Made by a program: the position numbers and the translations under genes
In this document: in pieces, positions 1 to 9,700 of the stretch
Numbering within the stretch: the stretch's first letter is position 1
Layout: each line of letters starts with the position of its first letter
Source of the DNA: Candidatus Bilophila faecipullorum
Lineage (GTDB): Bacteria > Desulfobacterota > Desulfovibrionia > Desulfovibrionales > Desulfovibrionaceae
Assembly: GCA_944326695.1 (NCBI GenBank)
Contig: CALVEZ010000003.1
Location: 62,001 to 126,000, forward strand
Length of the DNA: 64,000 nucleotides
Reading direction: 5' to 3'
The notes under the pieces: model-generated
The model's input: the letters and a program-made list of their open reading frames with translations, nothing else
Told to the model about the DNA's origin: nothing
Database searches by the model: none

Positions 1-298
1 CCGGACCCCAACCATGCCTCCCCTCACCGTGAAGGCCCGGCCAACGCCCGGAGGAAGTACCGCCCCTTGCCGACGCTTCGCCTCCCCTGCCCTTCCGGGA
101 GGGCCACGCCCGGGAAGACGCAACCGGGTATGAAGGCAGGGGACGATCCGCAGGGCGTACAAACGAGCCCTCCCCCAAAAGGAAGCGGTGACAGACGGCG
201 TTTTACCCGCGACGAATGCGTTGTTCCGCTTGCGAGGCCGTAGCTTCGTTTGTTATTCTCGCTCCGTTGAGGCCGTATGCCGCCTGAGGGAGTTTCCG
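1..298. other. Non-coding left edge
   Basis: No convincing gene. GC-rich sequence with scattered short inverted repeats of the CCTCCC/GGGAGG kind. An open frame runs into the acyl-CoA synthetase from a GTG at 188, but residues before the ATG at 299 do not look like the family, so this is treated as leader. Confidence 0.5.
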
Positions 299-1972
299 AT
301 GAAAGAGTTTGCCGTGCAGGAGCTGACGCTGGGCCAGCTTCTGGAAAATACCGCCGCCCGTTTTCCCGACAACGACGCCGTTATCCATGCGGATCGCGAC
401 TTGCGTCAGACGTGGTCGGAATTCTCCGACTGTGTGGATACGATGGCTCGGGGGCTCATGGCTCTCGGCGTACAGAAGGGAGAAAAGGTCGCCGTCTGGG
501 CTACCAACGTCCCTCATTGGCTGACGCTCATGTTTGCTACCGCGCGCATCGGCGCGGTGCTCGTCACCGTAAACACCAACTACCGCAATACGGAACTCCT
601 CTATCTGCTCCAGCAGTCCGAATCCGAAAATCTCTTCATTATTGAAGGGGTGCGGGATCACGACTTCATCGCCTCCACCTATGAGGTCATCCCCGAGCTG
701 CGCCGCCAGAAACGCGGTATGTTGCAGGTGGAATCCCTGCCCCACCTCAAGCGGGTCTTCTTTCTGGGGTCCGAAAAACACCGGGGCATGTATTCCCTGC
801 CCGAGGTCTTCAGCCTGGCCGGAGACGTGAGCGACGAGGCTTATGAGCGGCGCAAGGCTTCCGTTTCGCCCTATGACGTGGTGAACATGCAGTATACGTC
901 CGGGACCACGGGCTTTCCCAAGGGCGTGATGCTCACCCACGTCAATATCGTCAACAACGGCTACTGGATCGGCTTTCATCAGAAATTTTCCCAGTTGGAC
1001 CGTGTCTGCCTGCCCGTCCCGCTTTTCCACTGCTTCGGCTGCGTGCTCGGGGTCATGGCCTGCGTCAACCACGGGGCGGCCATGGTCTTGCTGGAAGCCT
1101 TTTCTCCCGTGCAGGTCATGAGCGCCGTGGATCAGGAACGTTGCACCGCGCTCTACGGCGTGCCGACCATGTTTCAGGCCATGTTGGATCACCGCGTCTT
1201 TTCGCGTTTCGACTTCACCACTCTGCGGACGGGCATCATGGCCGGTTCGGTCTGCCCCGAGCCGCTCATGCGCCGGGTCATGGACAGGCTCGGGATGCGC
1301 GAGATCACCATCTGCTACGGTCTGACCGAAGGCTCGCCGGTCATGACCCAGACCAGGACGGACGACTCCGTGGAACGGCGCGTCACCACCGTGGGGCGGC
1401 ACATGCCCGGCATCGAAGTGACCATCCGCGATCCCGAAACCAACAAGGAAGTCCCGCCCCACACCGTGGGCGAGGTCTGCTGCCGGGGCTACAACGTCAT
1501 GCAGGGCTACTACAACATGCCCGAAGCCACCGCCGAGGCCATCGATGCCGAAGGCTGGCTGCATTCCGGCGATCTTGGATCGATGGACGAAGAGGGCTAC
1601 GTCAGCATCAGCGGCCGCATCAAGGACATGATCATCCGCGGCGGCGAGAACGTCTACCCGCGCGAGGTGGAGGAGTTCCTCCTCAAGATGGAAGGCGTCT
1701 TCGACGTGCAGGTGGTGGCCGTGCCGAGCCGCCGCTATGGGGAGGAGGTGGGTGCCTTCCTCATTGCCAAGGAAGGCGCGGACTTGGCCCCCGAGGACGT
1801 GCGCGACTACTGCCGGGGCAAAATCGCGTGGTACAAGATTCCGCGCTACGTGGCCGTGGTGGATGCCTTCCCGCTCACGGCGAGCGGCAAAATCCAGAAA
1901 TACAAGCTGCGCGAAATGGCCGCCCGCTATTTCCCCGAAGCCATGCGCGAACGGCACGAGCGGACCCTCTAG
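299..1972 (+). CDS. AMP-forming acyl-CoA synthetase (fatty-acid CoA ligase family)
   Basis: ATP-dependent activation of a carboxylic acid, probably a fatty acid, to its CoA thioester through an acyl-adenylate; cytoplasmic or membrane-associated. The 557-residue protein shows the P-loop-like motif YTSGTTGFPKG near residue 200, the YGLTEGSP region, the GWLHSGDLG motif, the IIRGGENVYPREVEE hinge and the C-terminal lysine motif SGKIQKYKLRE. Length and motif order fit FadD/medium-chain ligases. The ATG at 299 was chosen because a GAGGGAG ribosome site sits 6-7 nt upstream and family homology begins there; an upstream in-frame GTG at 188 would add 37 unlikely residues. It stands alone, about 230 bp before the next gene. 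The exact chain-length preference cannot be read from sequence. Confidence 0.9.
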   Translation: MKEFAVQELTLGQLLENTAARFPDNDAVIHADRDLRQTWSEFSDCVDTMARGLMALGVQKGEKVAVWATNVPHWLTLMFATARIGAVLVTVNTNYRNTELLYLLQQSESENLFIIEGVRDHDFIASTYEVIPELRRQKRGMLQVESLPHLKRVFFLGSEKHRGMYSLPEVFSLAGDVSDEAYERRKASVSPYDVVNMQYTSGTTGFPKGVMLTHVNIVNNGYWIGFHQKFSQLDRVCLPVPLFHCFGCVLGVMACVNHGAAMVLLEAFSPVQVMSAVDQERCTALYGVPTMFQAMLDHRVFSRFDFTTLRTGIMAGSVCPEPLMRRVMDRLGMREITICYGLTEGSPVMTQTRTDDSVERRVTTVGRHMPGIEVTIRDPETNKEVPPHTVGEVCCRGYNVMQGYYNMPEATAEAIDAEGWLHSGDLGSMDEEGYVSISGRIKDMIIRGGENVYPREVEEFLLKMEGVFDVQVVAVPSRRYGEEVGAFLIAKEGADLAPEDVRDYCRGKIAWYKIPRYVAVVDAFPLTASGKIQKYKLREMAARYFPEAMRERHERTL

Positions 1973-2006
1973 GCCCGGCCTCCGTTCAAGCGCCATCCGA
2001 GAAAAA

Positions 2007-2023
2007 CCGCTTTTCCAAAGCGG
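2007..2023. terminator. Short hairpin after acyl-CoA synthetase
   Basis: Perfect 7-bp stem CCGCTTT/AAAGCGG with a 3-nt loop. The A-tract precedes it on the plus strand, so the U-tract would lie on the minus-strand transcript; for the plus-strand gene it is only a weak terminator. Confidence 0.35.
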
Positions 2024-2204
2024 CAAGGCCCAGCGTGAAGGGCGGCGGAACCGGCGCCACGCCGAAATGCCCTGTTTTCCCGGCAAGGCGGCCTCTCAAG
2101 AAGGGGCAGCCTTGCTGCGGACGCTTTAACGGCGGGCTGAGCCCGGCCTCGGGACGCCGTATGATAGTTTTCGCGCCGTGGACCGCTTGCCAAGGGAGTG
2201 TGCT

Positions 2205-2900
2205 ATGAAAACCATCGGCCTCATCGGAGGCATGAGCTGGGAAAGTACCGTCACCTATTACCGGATCATCAACGAGGTGGTGCGCGAAAGGCTCGGCGGC
2301 CTGCATTCGGCCCGCTGCCTGCTCTATAGCGTGGACTTCCATGAGGTGGAAGCCTGCCAGCGTTCCGGCGACTGGGACGCCGCCGGGCGGATGCTGGCCG
2401 ACGTCGCCGCGCGGCTGGAACGGGGCGGAGCCGATTGTGTGGTCATCTGCACCAACACCATGCACAAGGTAGCGGATGCCGTGTGCGCGGGAACGCGCCT
2501 GCCGCTGCTGCACATTGCGGACCTGACCGCCGAGGAGCTGCGTGCCGCCGGGGTGTCCGCCGTGGGGCTGCTCGGCACCCGCTATACGATGGAAGAGCCT
2601 TTTTACCGCAGCCGCCTTGAGGACGCGGGCTTTGACGTCCTTGTGCCGGACGAGGCGGACCGAGTACTGGTCAACGACGTGATTTTCAAGGAGCTTTGCC
2701 TCGGCGTCGTCTCGGACGCCTCACGCCGGGCGCTTGTGGAGATCATCGAAAAGCTGTCCGCGCGCGGCGCGGGGGGCGTGATCCTCGGCTGCACGGAATT
2801 GGGCTTGCTGGTCCGACCCGAAGATACCTCCGTCCGCCTTTTCGACACTACGGAAATCCACGCCCGCCGCGCCGCCCTGTACGCGCTGGCCGAGGCGTAG
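2205..2900 (+). CDS. Aspartate/glutamate racemase family protein
   Basis: 231-residue member of the PLP-independent Asp/Glu racemase superfamily (YgeA/aspartate racemase branch), which use two cysteines to invert the alpha-carbon of an acidic amino acid. Both cysteine motifs are visible: VVICTNTMHK near residue 83 and GVILGCTELGLL near residue 197, along with the N-terminal GLIGGMSWESTVTYY block. ATG 2205 is preceded by AAGGGAG at good spacing. The next gene starts 11 bp after the stop, then two ABC permeases and a binding protein follow, so it may belong to an operon that imports and converts polar amino acids. Substrate could be aspartate, glutamate or another amino acid. Confidence 0.88.
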   Translation: MKTIGLIGGMSWESTVTYYRIINEVVRERLGGLHSARCLLYSVDFHEVEACQRSGDWDAAGRMLADVAARLERGGADCVVICTNTMHKVADAVCAGTRLPLLHIADLTAEELRAAGVSAVGLLGTRYTMEEPFYRSRLEDAGFDVLVPDEADRVLVNDVIFKELCLGVVSDASRRALVEIIEKLSARGAGGVILGCTELGLLVRPEDTSVRLFDTTEIHARRAALYALAEA

Positions 2901-2911
2901 GGGAGAACACT

Positions 2912-3454
2912 ATGCTTCCATCTGTGACGGTGCCCGGTCTGAGCGACGGGCAATGTGTGACCCTCATCGGCATGGCCGGGGCCGGGAAAAGCACTGTGGG
3001 CCGGGCCGTGGCCGATCTGCTCGGCTGGGCCTACGTGGATACGGATCATCTTATCGAGGCGACCTACGGCGCGCGCCTCCAGGACGTCACCGACGCGCTG
3101 GACAAGGAAACCTTCCTCGACGTGGAATCACGGGTCATCCAGTCCCTGCGGATGCAGCGGGCCGTCCTCGCCACCGGCGGCAGCGTGGTCTACCGCGAGG
3201 AGGCCATGCGCTATCTGGCCTCGCTGGGGCCGCTGGTCTTTTTGGACGTGCCGCTCGGCATCATTCTGGAACGCATCGCGCGCAAGCCGGATCGCGGCCT
3301 CGCCATCGCGCCGGGCCAGACCGTCGAAGACCTCTTCCGCGAGCGCGAGGAGCTTTACCGGCGCTGGTGCACCTGCCGGGTGATCGGCGGGGAAACGGGC
3401 ATCGGGGAGACGGCGCAGGCGGTCATAAACGCCCTCGACGGGCGGGCCGCATGA
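2912..3454 (+). CDS. Shikimate-kinase-like small-molecule kinase
   Basis: 180-residue P-loop kinase of the shikimate kinase fold. Walker A is GMAGAGKST near residue 22, the DTD motif (YVDTDHLIE) follows, the shikimate-loop position reads LATGGSVVY where classical enzymes have GGG, and the lid reads DRGLAI instead of the usual RPLL; the R-E-R-E-x-L-Y-RR helix is present. The altered substrate and lid residues make a role other than AroK/AroL possible. I recall a shikimate-kinase-like homoserine kinase proposed in Desulfovibrio vulgaris; that link needs checking. Eleven bp separate it from the racemase gene, and its stop overlaps the start of the next permease (ATGA), so it is co-transcribed with the transporter. 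Confidence 0.75.
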   Translation: MLPSVTVPGLSDGQCVTLIGMAGAGKSTVGRAVADLLGWAYVDTDHLIEATYGARLQDVTDALDKETFLDVESRVIQSLRMQRAVLATGGSVVYREEAMRYLASLGPLVFLDVPLGIILERIARKPDRGLAIAPGQTVEDLFREREELYRRWCTCRVIGGETGIGETAQAVINALDGRAA

Positions 3455-4275
3455 CGGAAGGGCGCGGCGGACGTTCGCGTCCGCGGCCACTCTACCGCCT
3501 TTGGCGTTGCCTGCAACGCCATGCGACGGGGATCGTTTTCGCGCTTCTCGGCCTGTGGCTGGCCCAGGCCGTGCTTTCCGGCGCGCAGGGCGTGGGCTAC
3601 GACTGGCAGTGGTACCGGGTCTGGCGCTATCTGGGGCGCTGGACTGACGGCGCGTTCGTCCCCGGCCCCCTGCTGGACGGGCTCGGCATGACGATCCGCA
3701 TCGCCCTTTCCGGCCTTGTCCTCGCCGTGGGCGCGGGGCTTGGCGCGGCCCTGCTGCGCTTGTCGCCGTGGACACTCGGGCGGGGGCTAGCTCATGCCTA
3801 TATCGGCTGCCTGCGAAATACCCCGTTGCTGCTTCAGCTCTTTTTCGTGTATTTTCTTATTGCGCCCATGATCGGCGTAGGGCCTTTCGGCGCGGCGGTG
3901 CTGGCGCTCGGGCTTTTTGAAGGCGCGTATATGGCCGAGCTTTTCCGTGCGGGCCTGCAATCCGTGCCCCGCGCACAGTGGGAAGCGGGCATCAGCCTCG
4001 GCCTCGGCGCCTGGGGCACCCTGCGCCTGGTCGTCCTGCCGCAGGCCGTGCGCCGGATACTGCCGCCTTTGACCAGCCAGCTCGTTTCGCTCATCAAGGA
4101 TACCTCGCTCGTCAGCGCCATTGCGGTGACGGACCTGACCATGCAGGCGCAGGTGGTCATCGCGGATACCTTTCTCGCCTTCGAGATATGGCTCATCGTG
4201 GCGGCCCTGTACCTGCTGCTGACCCTCTGCGTGGCCGTGCCCGCCCGCTGGCTGGAACGGCGTTACGGGTGGTGA
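3451..4275 (+). CDS. Polar amino-acid ABC transporter permease (HisM/GlnP family), first subunit
   Basis: 274-residue inner-membrane permease. After a basic N-terminus and one membrane segment (FALLGLWLAQAVL) come a long periplasmic loop and about four further membrane segments. The EAA cytoplasmic loop is clear (EAGISLGLGAWGTLRLVVLPQA region, about residues 178-198), as is LRNTPLLLQLFFVYF, typical of glutamine/arginine/histidine-type permeases. It overlaps the kinase stop by ATGA and is followed 83 bp later by the binding protein and then a second permease. No ATP-binding subunit is encoded in this block. Confidence 0.9.
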   Translation: MTEGRGGRSRPRPLYRLWRCLQRHATGIVFALLGLWLAQAVLSGAQGVGYDWQWYRVWRYLGRWTDGAFVPGPLLDGLGMTIRIALSGLVLAVGAGLGAALLRLSPWTLGRGLAHAYIGCLRNTPLLLQLFFVYFLIAPMIGVGPFGAAVLALGLFEGAYMAELFRAGLQSVPRAQWEAGISLGLGAWGTLRLVVLPQAVRRILPPLTSQLVSLIKDTSLVSAIAVTDLTMQAQVVIADTFLAFEIWLIVAALYLLLTLCVAVPARWLERRYGW

Positions 4276-4358
4276 CGACGCACCTCTTTTGCGGCGGCGT
4301 GCACGGACGGGGACGCCCTGCGTGTCGCGCAAGAACTCTAGCTCTTTGAGGAGGCCTT

Positions 4359-5165
4359 ATGAAACGATGCTTTGCCATATTGACGCTGCTGGCCGCGCTG
4401 ATCCTGCCCGGTCTGGCGCAGGCCAAGGACGCCCAGCCTTCCATGATTGACGAGGTGGTGCGGCGCGGCGTGCTGCGGGTGGGCTTCTCGTCCTTCGTGC
4501 CGTGGGCCATGCAGGACAAGAACGGGGACTTCGTCGGCTTTGAGATCGACGTGGCCAAACGGCTGGCAAAGGACCTCGGCGTGGACGTCCAGCTTGTGCC
4601 CACCAAATGGGCGGGCATCATCCCGGCGCTGCTGGCCGGGAAATTCGACGTCATCATCGGCAGCATGAGCGTGACCACGGAACGGAACCAGAAGGTCAAT
4701 TTCACGGTCCCCTACGACTACGCAACCATTGAGGTCATGGCGAACAAGGAAAAGACGGCCAACCTGAAATTCCCTGAGGATTTCAACAAGCCGGAGATCG
4801 TCGTCGCCCTGCGTACGGGCAGCACGCCGGTTCCCGTAGCCAAAAAGGTTTTGCCGAACGCCACCTTCCGCCTCTTTGACGACGAAGCCCCGGCTGTGCA
4901 GGACGTGCTGTCGGGCCGGGCCGACGTGATGTTCTCCTCCGCGCCGCTTCCCGCCTTCGAGGTCCTGCGCAATCCCGGCAAGCTCTACCAGCCGACCACG
5001 GCGGCCTTTTACCGCCAGCCCGTGGGCATGGCCATCCGCAAGGGCGACATGGACAGCCTGAACGTGCTGGACAACTGGATACGCATGGTGGAAGAGGAAG
5101 GCTGGCTGACCGATCGCCGCCACTATTGGTTCAAGACCACGGACTGGGAAGCGCAGGTCCAATGA
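4359..5165 (+). CDS. Amino-acid ABC transporter periplasmic binding protein (SBP family 3)
   Basis: 268 residues with a Sec signal peptide (MKRCFAILTLLAALILPGLAQA, cleavage near residue 22-23). The mature part has the family-3 signature VLRVGFSSFVPWAMQDKNG followed by FVGFEIDVAKRLAKDLG, and the VTTERNQKVNFTVPY block, so it binds a polar amino acid and delivers it to the two flanking permeases. A strong GAGGAGG ribosome site precedes ATG 4359. Its TGA overlaps the ATG of the next permease. Ligand is not predictable; the linked racemase suggests an acidic amino acid, but this is inference. Confidence 0.92.
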   Translation: MKRCFAILTLLAALILPGLAQAKDAQPSMIDEVVRRGVLRVGFSSFVPWAMQDKNGDFVGFEIDVAKRLAKDLGVDVQLVPTKWAGIIPALLAGKFDVIIGSMSVTTERNQKVNFTVPYDYATIEVMANKEKTANLKFPEDFNKPEIVVALRTGSTPVPVAKKVLPNATFRLFDDEAPAVQDVLSGRADVMFSSAPLPAFEVLRNPGKLYQPTTAAFYRQPVGMAIRKGDMDSLNVLDNWIRMVEEEGWLTDRRHYWFKTTDWEAQVQ

Positions 5166-6094
5166 AGCCTTCCGGCCCCCGGCCTCGTCCCGAATGGTCG
5201 CCCTACGCCGAGTATTCCCGGCCCGGGCGGCCTTTTCCCGTCCTGACGCGGGGGGACGCCTACATTCTCGTCCTCCTGATGGCGGCGGGGGCGTGGTTCG
5301 TCTGGCGGGCGCAATCTCTGACGGGCTATCAGTGGCGCTGGCCCCTTCTGGCGGATTTCCTCATCCGCCGGACCCCGGAGGGCTACGAGCCCGGCCTCCT
5401 CGCCCGGGGGCTTTTCGTCACCCTGCGCCTCGGCGTCTGGTCAATGGCCCTTGCCCTCCTCATCGGCGGCACGCTCGGGACGTTGTCCGCGCGAAAAGAG
5501 GGGGCCGCCGTTCTCCCCATCCGGCTTTTCGTCAACGGCGTCCGCAATATGCCTCCGCTGGTCCTTCTGTTCCTTCTCTATTTTTTCGCCGGAAACCTGC
5601 TCCCCGTCTCGGATATGGAGCAGGCGCTCCGTTCCGCGCCCTCCATCCTGCGGGAGACGGTCGCCTTCGCCTTTGCCCCCGAGGGGCAGCTTGACCGCAT
5701 GACCGCGGCGGTGCTCACCCTCGGCATCTACGAAGGGGCCTACGTCACCGAGATCGTGCGGGGCGGCATCGAAGGCGTGCCGCGCGGCCAGTGGGAAGCC
5801 TCCGCCGCGCTCGGCTTTTCCTCCTTCCAGCGTTTGCGCCTCGTCATCCTGCCGCAGGCCGTGCGTTTCATCCTGCCGCCGCTGGTGGGGCAGGTCATCA
5901 CCACCTTCAAGGATTCCGCCCTCGCCTCGCTCATTTCCCTCCCTGACCTGACCTTTCAGGCTCTTGAGGTCATGGCCATCAGCCGCATGACCTTTGAAGT
6001 GTGGATCAGCGCCGGGCTCATCTATCTCCTCCTCGGCGTCGCCTGCGCCCGCTATGGCCGCTGGCTGGAAACGCGCGGAAAGTGGAGGGTGTAA
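5162..6094 (+). CDS. Polar amino-acid ABC transporter permease, second subunit
   Basis: 310-residue permease with ATGA-coupled start at 5162. It has an N-terminal cytoplasmic tail rich in proline and arginine, a first membrane helix (YILVLLMAAGAWFVW), a large loop, and the core HisM/GlnP domain with the EAA loop (EASAALGFSSFQRLRLVILPQ) near residues 210-230 and MPPLVLLFLLYFFAG. It pairs with the permease at 3451 around the binding protein at 4359, a usual heteromeric arrangement. The ATPase is missing from the locus, so the importer must borrow one encoded elsewhere. A long perfect hairpin follows at 6121. Confidence 0.9.
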   Translation: MKPSGPRPRPEWSPYAEYSRPGRPFPVLTRGDAYILVLLMAAGAWFVWRAQSLTGYQWRWPLLADFLIRRTPEGYEPGLLARGLFVTLRLGVWSMALALLIGGTLGTLSARKEGAAVLPIRLFVNGVRNMPPLVLLFLLYFFAGNLLPVSDMEQALRSAPSILRETVAFAFAPEGQLDRMTAAVLTLGIYEGAYVTEIVRGGIEGVPRGQWEASAALGFSSFQRLRLVILPQAVRFILPPLVGQVITTFKDSALASLISLPDLTFQALEVMAISRMTFEVWISAGLIYLLLGVACARYGRWLETRGKWRV

Positions 6095-6120
6095 CGAAGG
6101 AAGGGATATTGGGGAGGGGA

Positions 6121-6150
6121 GGGGGAAACTTTCTGGAGAAAGTTTCCCCC
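6121..6150. terminator. 13-bp perfect hairpin after ABC operon
   Basis: GGGGGAAACTTTC pairs perfectly with GAAAGTTTCCCCC around a 4-nt loop. No U-tract follows. It resembles the G-rich gene-end hairpins at 13113-13162 and 58759-58811, so it is likely a transcript 3'-end element of the same class. Confidence 0.6.
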
Positions 6151-6239
6151 AGCAGCAAGAAACGCATGAGACATTTCGGATTGAAGGTGGATGCCCCCAG
6201 TCTGCTTGAGCAGAAACCTACCCGGCTTGATCTGGAACG

Positions 6240-6480
6240 GCGACTTTAGTCGCAAGAGAAATTCATCGATTTTAGCCGGTGAAGTGTTCAAATTTCATAA
6301 AAATACTGTTCCATTATTGTTCCATCGACATGAATATGTCACAAAAGCATAAAACAGTCCTTGAGTCATTGACATACTTATAGACAGAACAATGTCAAAA
6401 TCACAGTGACTCACATGGCGCTTTTGAGCGGCGTTGTGCGATTGAGAACCCCATCCCACCCACTGAAATTCACTTAAGTA
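6240..6480. promoter_or_regulatory. AT-rich regulatory island upstream of the putative effector
   Basis: This stretch is clearly richer in A+T than its surroundings. It holds a GCGACT/AGTCGC palindrome (6240-6253), two direct TGTTCCAT copies 11 bp apart (6307-6314 and 6318-6325, one helical turn), and a perfect 7-bp inverted repeat TTGACAT/ATGTCAA (6369-6375 and 6392-6398). These look like binding sites for an activator and a dimeric regulator. No confident -35/-10 pair was assigned. The rest of 6151-6772 has no gene. Confidence 0.45.
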
Positions 6481-6538
6481 GCTTGGTGAGGCCGCGTACC
6501 AGCCCGGTGGAAAGCGTTGCCGGGCCTGCCGCGCGCAT

Positions 6539-6583
6539 GGAGCCTTTTCTCATCAAAATGCTCCCGGAGCCGAGCGGAACGAG
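6539..6583 (+). repeat. Dispersed repeat C, left copy
   Basis: About 45 bp beginning GAGCCTTTTC and containing AATGCTCCC, then GAGCCGAGCGGA. The same element in the same orientation occurs at 11211-11257, directly after the large effector-like gene; roughly four fifths of positions agree. The first half can fold into a GAGC...GCTC hairpin. Confidence 0.7.
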
Positions 6584-6772
6584 ACGCATCACTGCCCTCT
6601 TCATTTGTCAGTATGGAGAAATAATCGCGTATCCCTCAAGATTATAGAGGCACATACAGTTCGGCCGTCTTGAGGGATGACGGCAAAGAGGATGGACAGT
6701 CCGCCCCGCGTTGCGGTAAAAAATACCAAAGCCCATTTCGGGTCCGCAGGTCTTTTATCGTTGGAGAGCGCC

Positions 6773-9700
6773 ATGCCCATCGAGAGTGCCAATCAATTTC
6801 CTCTTCCGTCCATGCCTTTGCCCACGTCTCCGGCCACCGTATCGGATTCCGCGTTTCAGCGTGAGGAAGCGGGGAGCCGGTTGCGCCATGCCGTGCGGAA
6901 AACCCTGGACGAAGCGCCGCCTGCCGTGGAAGACGCCATGGCCAGGGCGGACGTCGAGTCGCCTGACGCCGGCGCGCTGCCTCCGACTGAAACCCTGGAA
7001 CGGCGCAATAAGGAAACGTTGTTGCTCGGCGCGTCCCGCCAGTTGGAACGTGCTTTGGAGCCGTGTGGGGAAGCCTTGCCCGGCGCGCTGGAGCATGTGG
7101 AAGGGCTCGTAGCCGATACGCCGTCCCCCCAGCCCGATAAAATGCAGGCGCTCATAGAGAGCGCGCGGAGTGCGTGTGCGGCCGCCGTAAACGGTTCCGG
7201 GACGGAACATCCCGTAACGGAAGCACTTCAGGACGTGAATAATACGGGAAGAAACGACAACGTTGGGGACGATATCGCGCCAGAATACGGGGAGGGCGTG
7301 GTAGCTTCGGCGGAGGGCGAAACGCAGGAAATCATTGTCCCTGACGAAGTGCTGAGGGAGCTGGAGTCGCTCCAGTCCGGAAACACAGGCCTGCCCGACG
7401 ACGCGACGAAGGAAGATATGCAGGACGCCCGCGCCCGGCTGGAGGAATTGCTGAACCTTGTGCCCGACACGCCCGCCGCTTCACAGCCCGTGCGCAGGGC
7501 GCTGATGGAGAAACTTTTGCAGATGGATCTCGCCATCTCAAGCCGCACCCGTCTGAATGCCGCGCTCACGGCCCTGGCTAATGCGGCGTCGCGGCCTCTG
7601 GAGGAACGCGCGCTCCAACTGAATGCCGGGCTGCGCGGCATACTGCTTCAGTTCAGGGAACAGGCCGAGGCTTCGGACCAGAGCAGTTCCCCCGCTCGGC
7701 CGGAGGCTACAGAAGCATCGAATATTCTGGAGCAACGGGGCTATATCAGCCCGCGCGATGCGCGAGTGCTGGAAGATGCGCTGGGTCGGGCGGTGGAAGA
7801 GGGGCTGGCGGAATTCGCGCGGGGCAGCGACGTGCTTTCCGGACTCAAGCGTGAGGATTTGCATGGCCTGGGCAAGCTGTGTCTGGACGCGGGCCTGGAT
7901 GTGATGGAAATGGGCCGGACCCTGGCCGACTGTCTGCGTAACATCCCCGGCGGCGAGGCTGCCCGCCCGGCCCTGCTGAAAGCTGCCCTGGAGGGCATGG
8001 CCGAAGGCCCGGACGCCTCCCGCCTGCAATATGTGGACATGCTGTTTCAGGGGGCCTACCCCGAGCGGTCCGATGCGGCGCTGCTGCTCAAGCGGGCCGT
8101 GGTAAGCCCGAAGAACAGGGAAGGCGTCGACTACCAGCATGAGCTGGTGCAGTCTCTGCACGTCATTCAACATGATATTCTCGAGGCGGGACGCGTCTCC
8201 GGAGAATGGGGCGTAGGGCATGGGCGCACGGGAGCGATTGGCCGGGCGGCGGGAAGCTCCTCGGCCCGCTCTTTCCTGCTGACGCCCGAACTGGTGATGG
8301 CCCTGAATGATCACGGTAAGGTGGCTATTCCCGATCTCAATTATCATATTGCCCATGTGGCCCTGCTTCAGGCCGCGGCGGAAAGTTACGGCCTCCTCAA
8401 CGTCGGAGGAATGACCAATGCCGTGCCTGACGCTAAGAATCCTGACGGCCCGGGCACGACGAACGCGGAGCCCGCGCCGCTTAAGCTCGACAGGTTCGGC
8501 GACTGGTGCCGTTCGCTCGGCCTGGACGCCGAAACGGTTTCCTACGCTTCGGGAGTCGCGGCCCACCTGGAAAATCCGGAAACGGAAGGGGAGACGACCG
8601 CGCGTCTGCTCGAAGCCGGGGAACGTTTTAATAAGGGATTGAAGGGCGCGTCCACGCTGGACAGCGTAGGACGGCTGGTGATGGATACGGCTTTCATGTC
8701 CGCGCTTTCGGGCAATGACCGGCATCTTCGCGCCATGTTCCGGACCAGCCCGGCGTTTCTGGCCCGCGAGGTGCTGGACAAGCATATCATCAATCTCACC
8801 GGCCTGATCGACGCCAATGAACGCCTGGATGCCGAAGGCACGGGGTTGGACCTCGATTACGACAAAGTTGACGCGGCCATGCGCGAGCAGGTGGAGAAGC
8901 TGAAGGCAAGCCATACGGGAGGCCTTGACGGTGGAGAGGTCCAGCGGACGCTGCAAGAGGCGCTACGTGCACGGGCCGAGACGCTGCACGGCCTGCGCCG
9001 CAGGCGGGCGACATTCATCAACAGCGCGGAGACATTACAGAAATTCGCCAAGATAACGGGAGAAAGCCTTGAACTGCGCGCGAAAAACGTGGAGCGCCGC
9101 GCCGCGCTGGAGAAAGCCAGTGCGAAAAAGGCGTTGCTCAAGTTCACTTGGCCGCATCAGCGCCGGGAACGCGAGGCGGTATGCCGGGATGTGGCAAAAC
9201 TGGCCGAAGTGTTGCAGCGGATCGGCGCGGACAATCCGGATGTGGCGATGAACGACGAACGGCACGCGCTTGTTGCGGAGCGCGACCGCCTGCTGGCCGG
9301 GCTTGCTGATGTGGACCCGCGCACCATGCGTCATACGGCAAAGACGGGGAGCGGGGTTCCGGAACCGGAGGCGTTCATCGAGACGGTGCTGCCCGTCCTG
9401 CTGCCTAGGGCCAAGGCCGTACTGTACTTCGCCGACGGCCAGGCCGAAGCGGATCAGAAAGCCATCAGGCAAGACATGGCCACGCTGGAAAAACACCAGC
9501 TCGCCATTTTCTCTATTGCGGGCCAGGCCGAAAAGGTATTCGGCTCCAATATCATCCGGCGTCTGGAAACCACGGTGGTGGCGGCCCTGCTCAAGACCTT
9601 CGTGGACGGCGGAGCGGATATCGCCTCGTTCAACGTGCAGGAATCAGACACCCTTAAGGCGATCAAAGCCCAGCTGAAGACCTGGGGACTGGATGCGGAC

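Noticed and set aside
203..2086. 627-codon minus-strand open frame opposite the acyl-CoA synthetase
   Set aside because: Composition (His/Ala/Gly-rich) and full overlap with a well-supported gene show it is a GC-driven antisense shadow.
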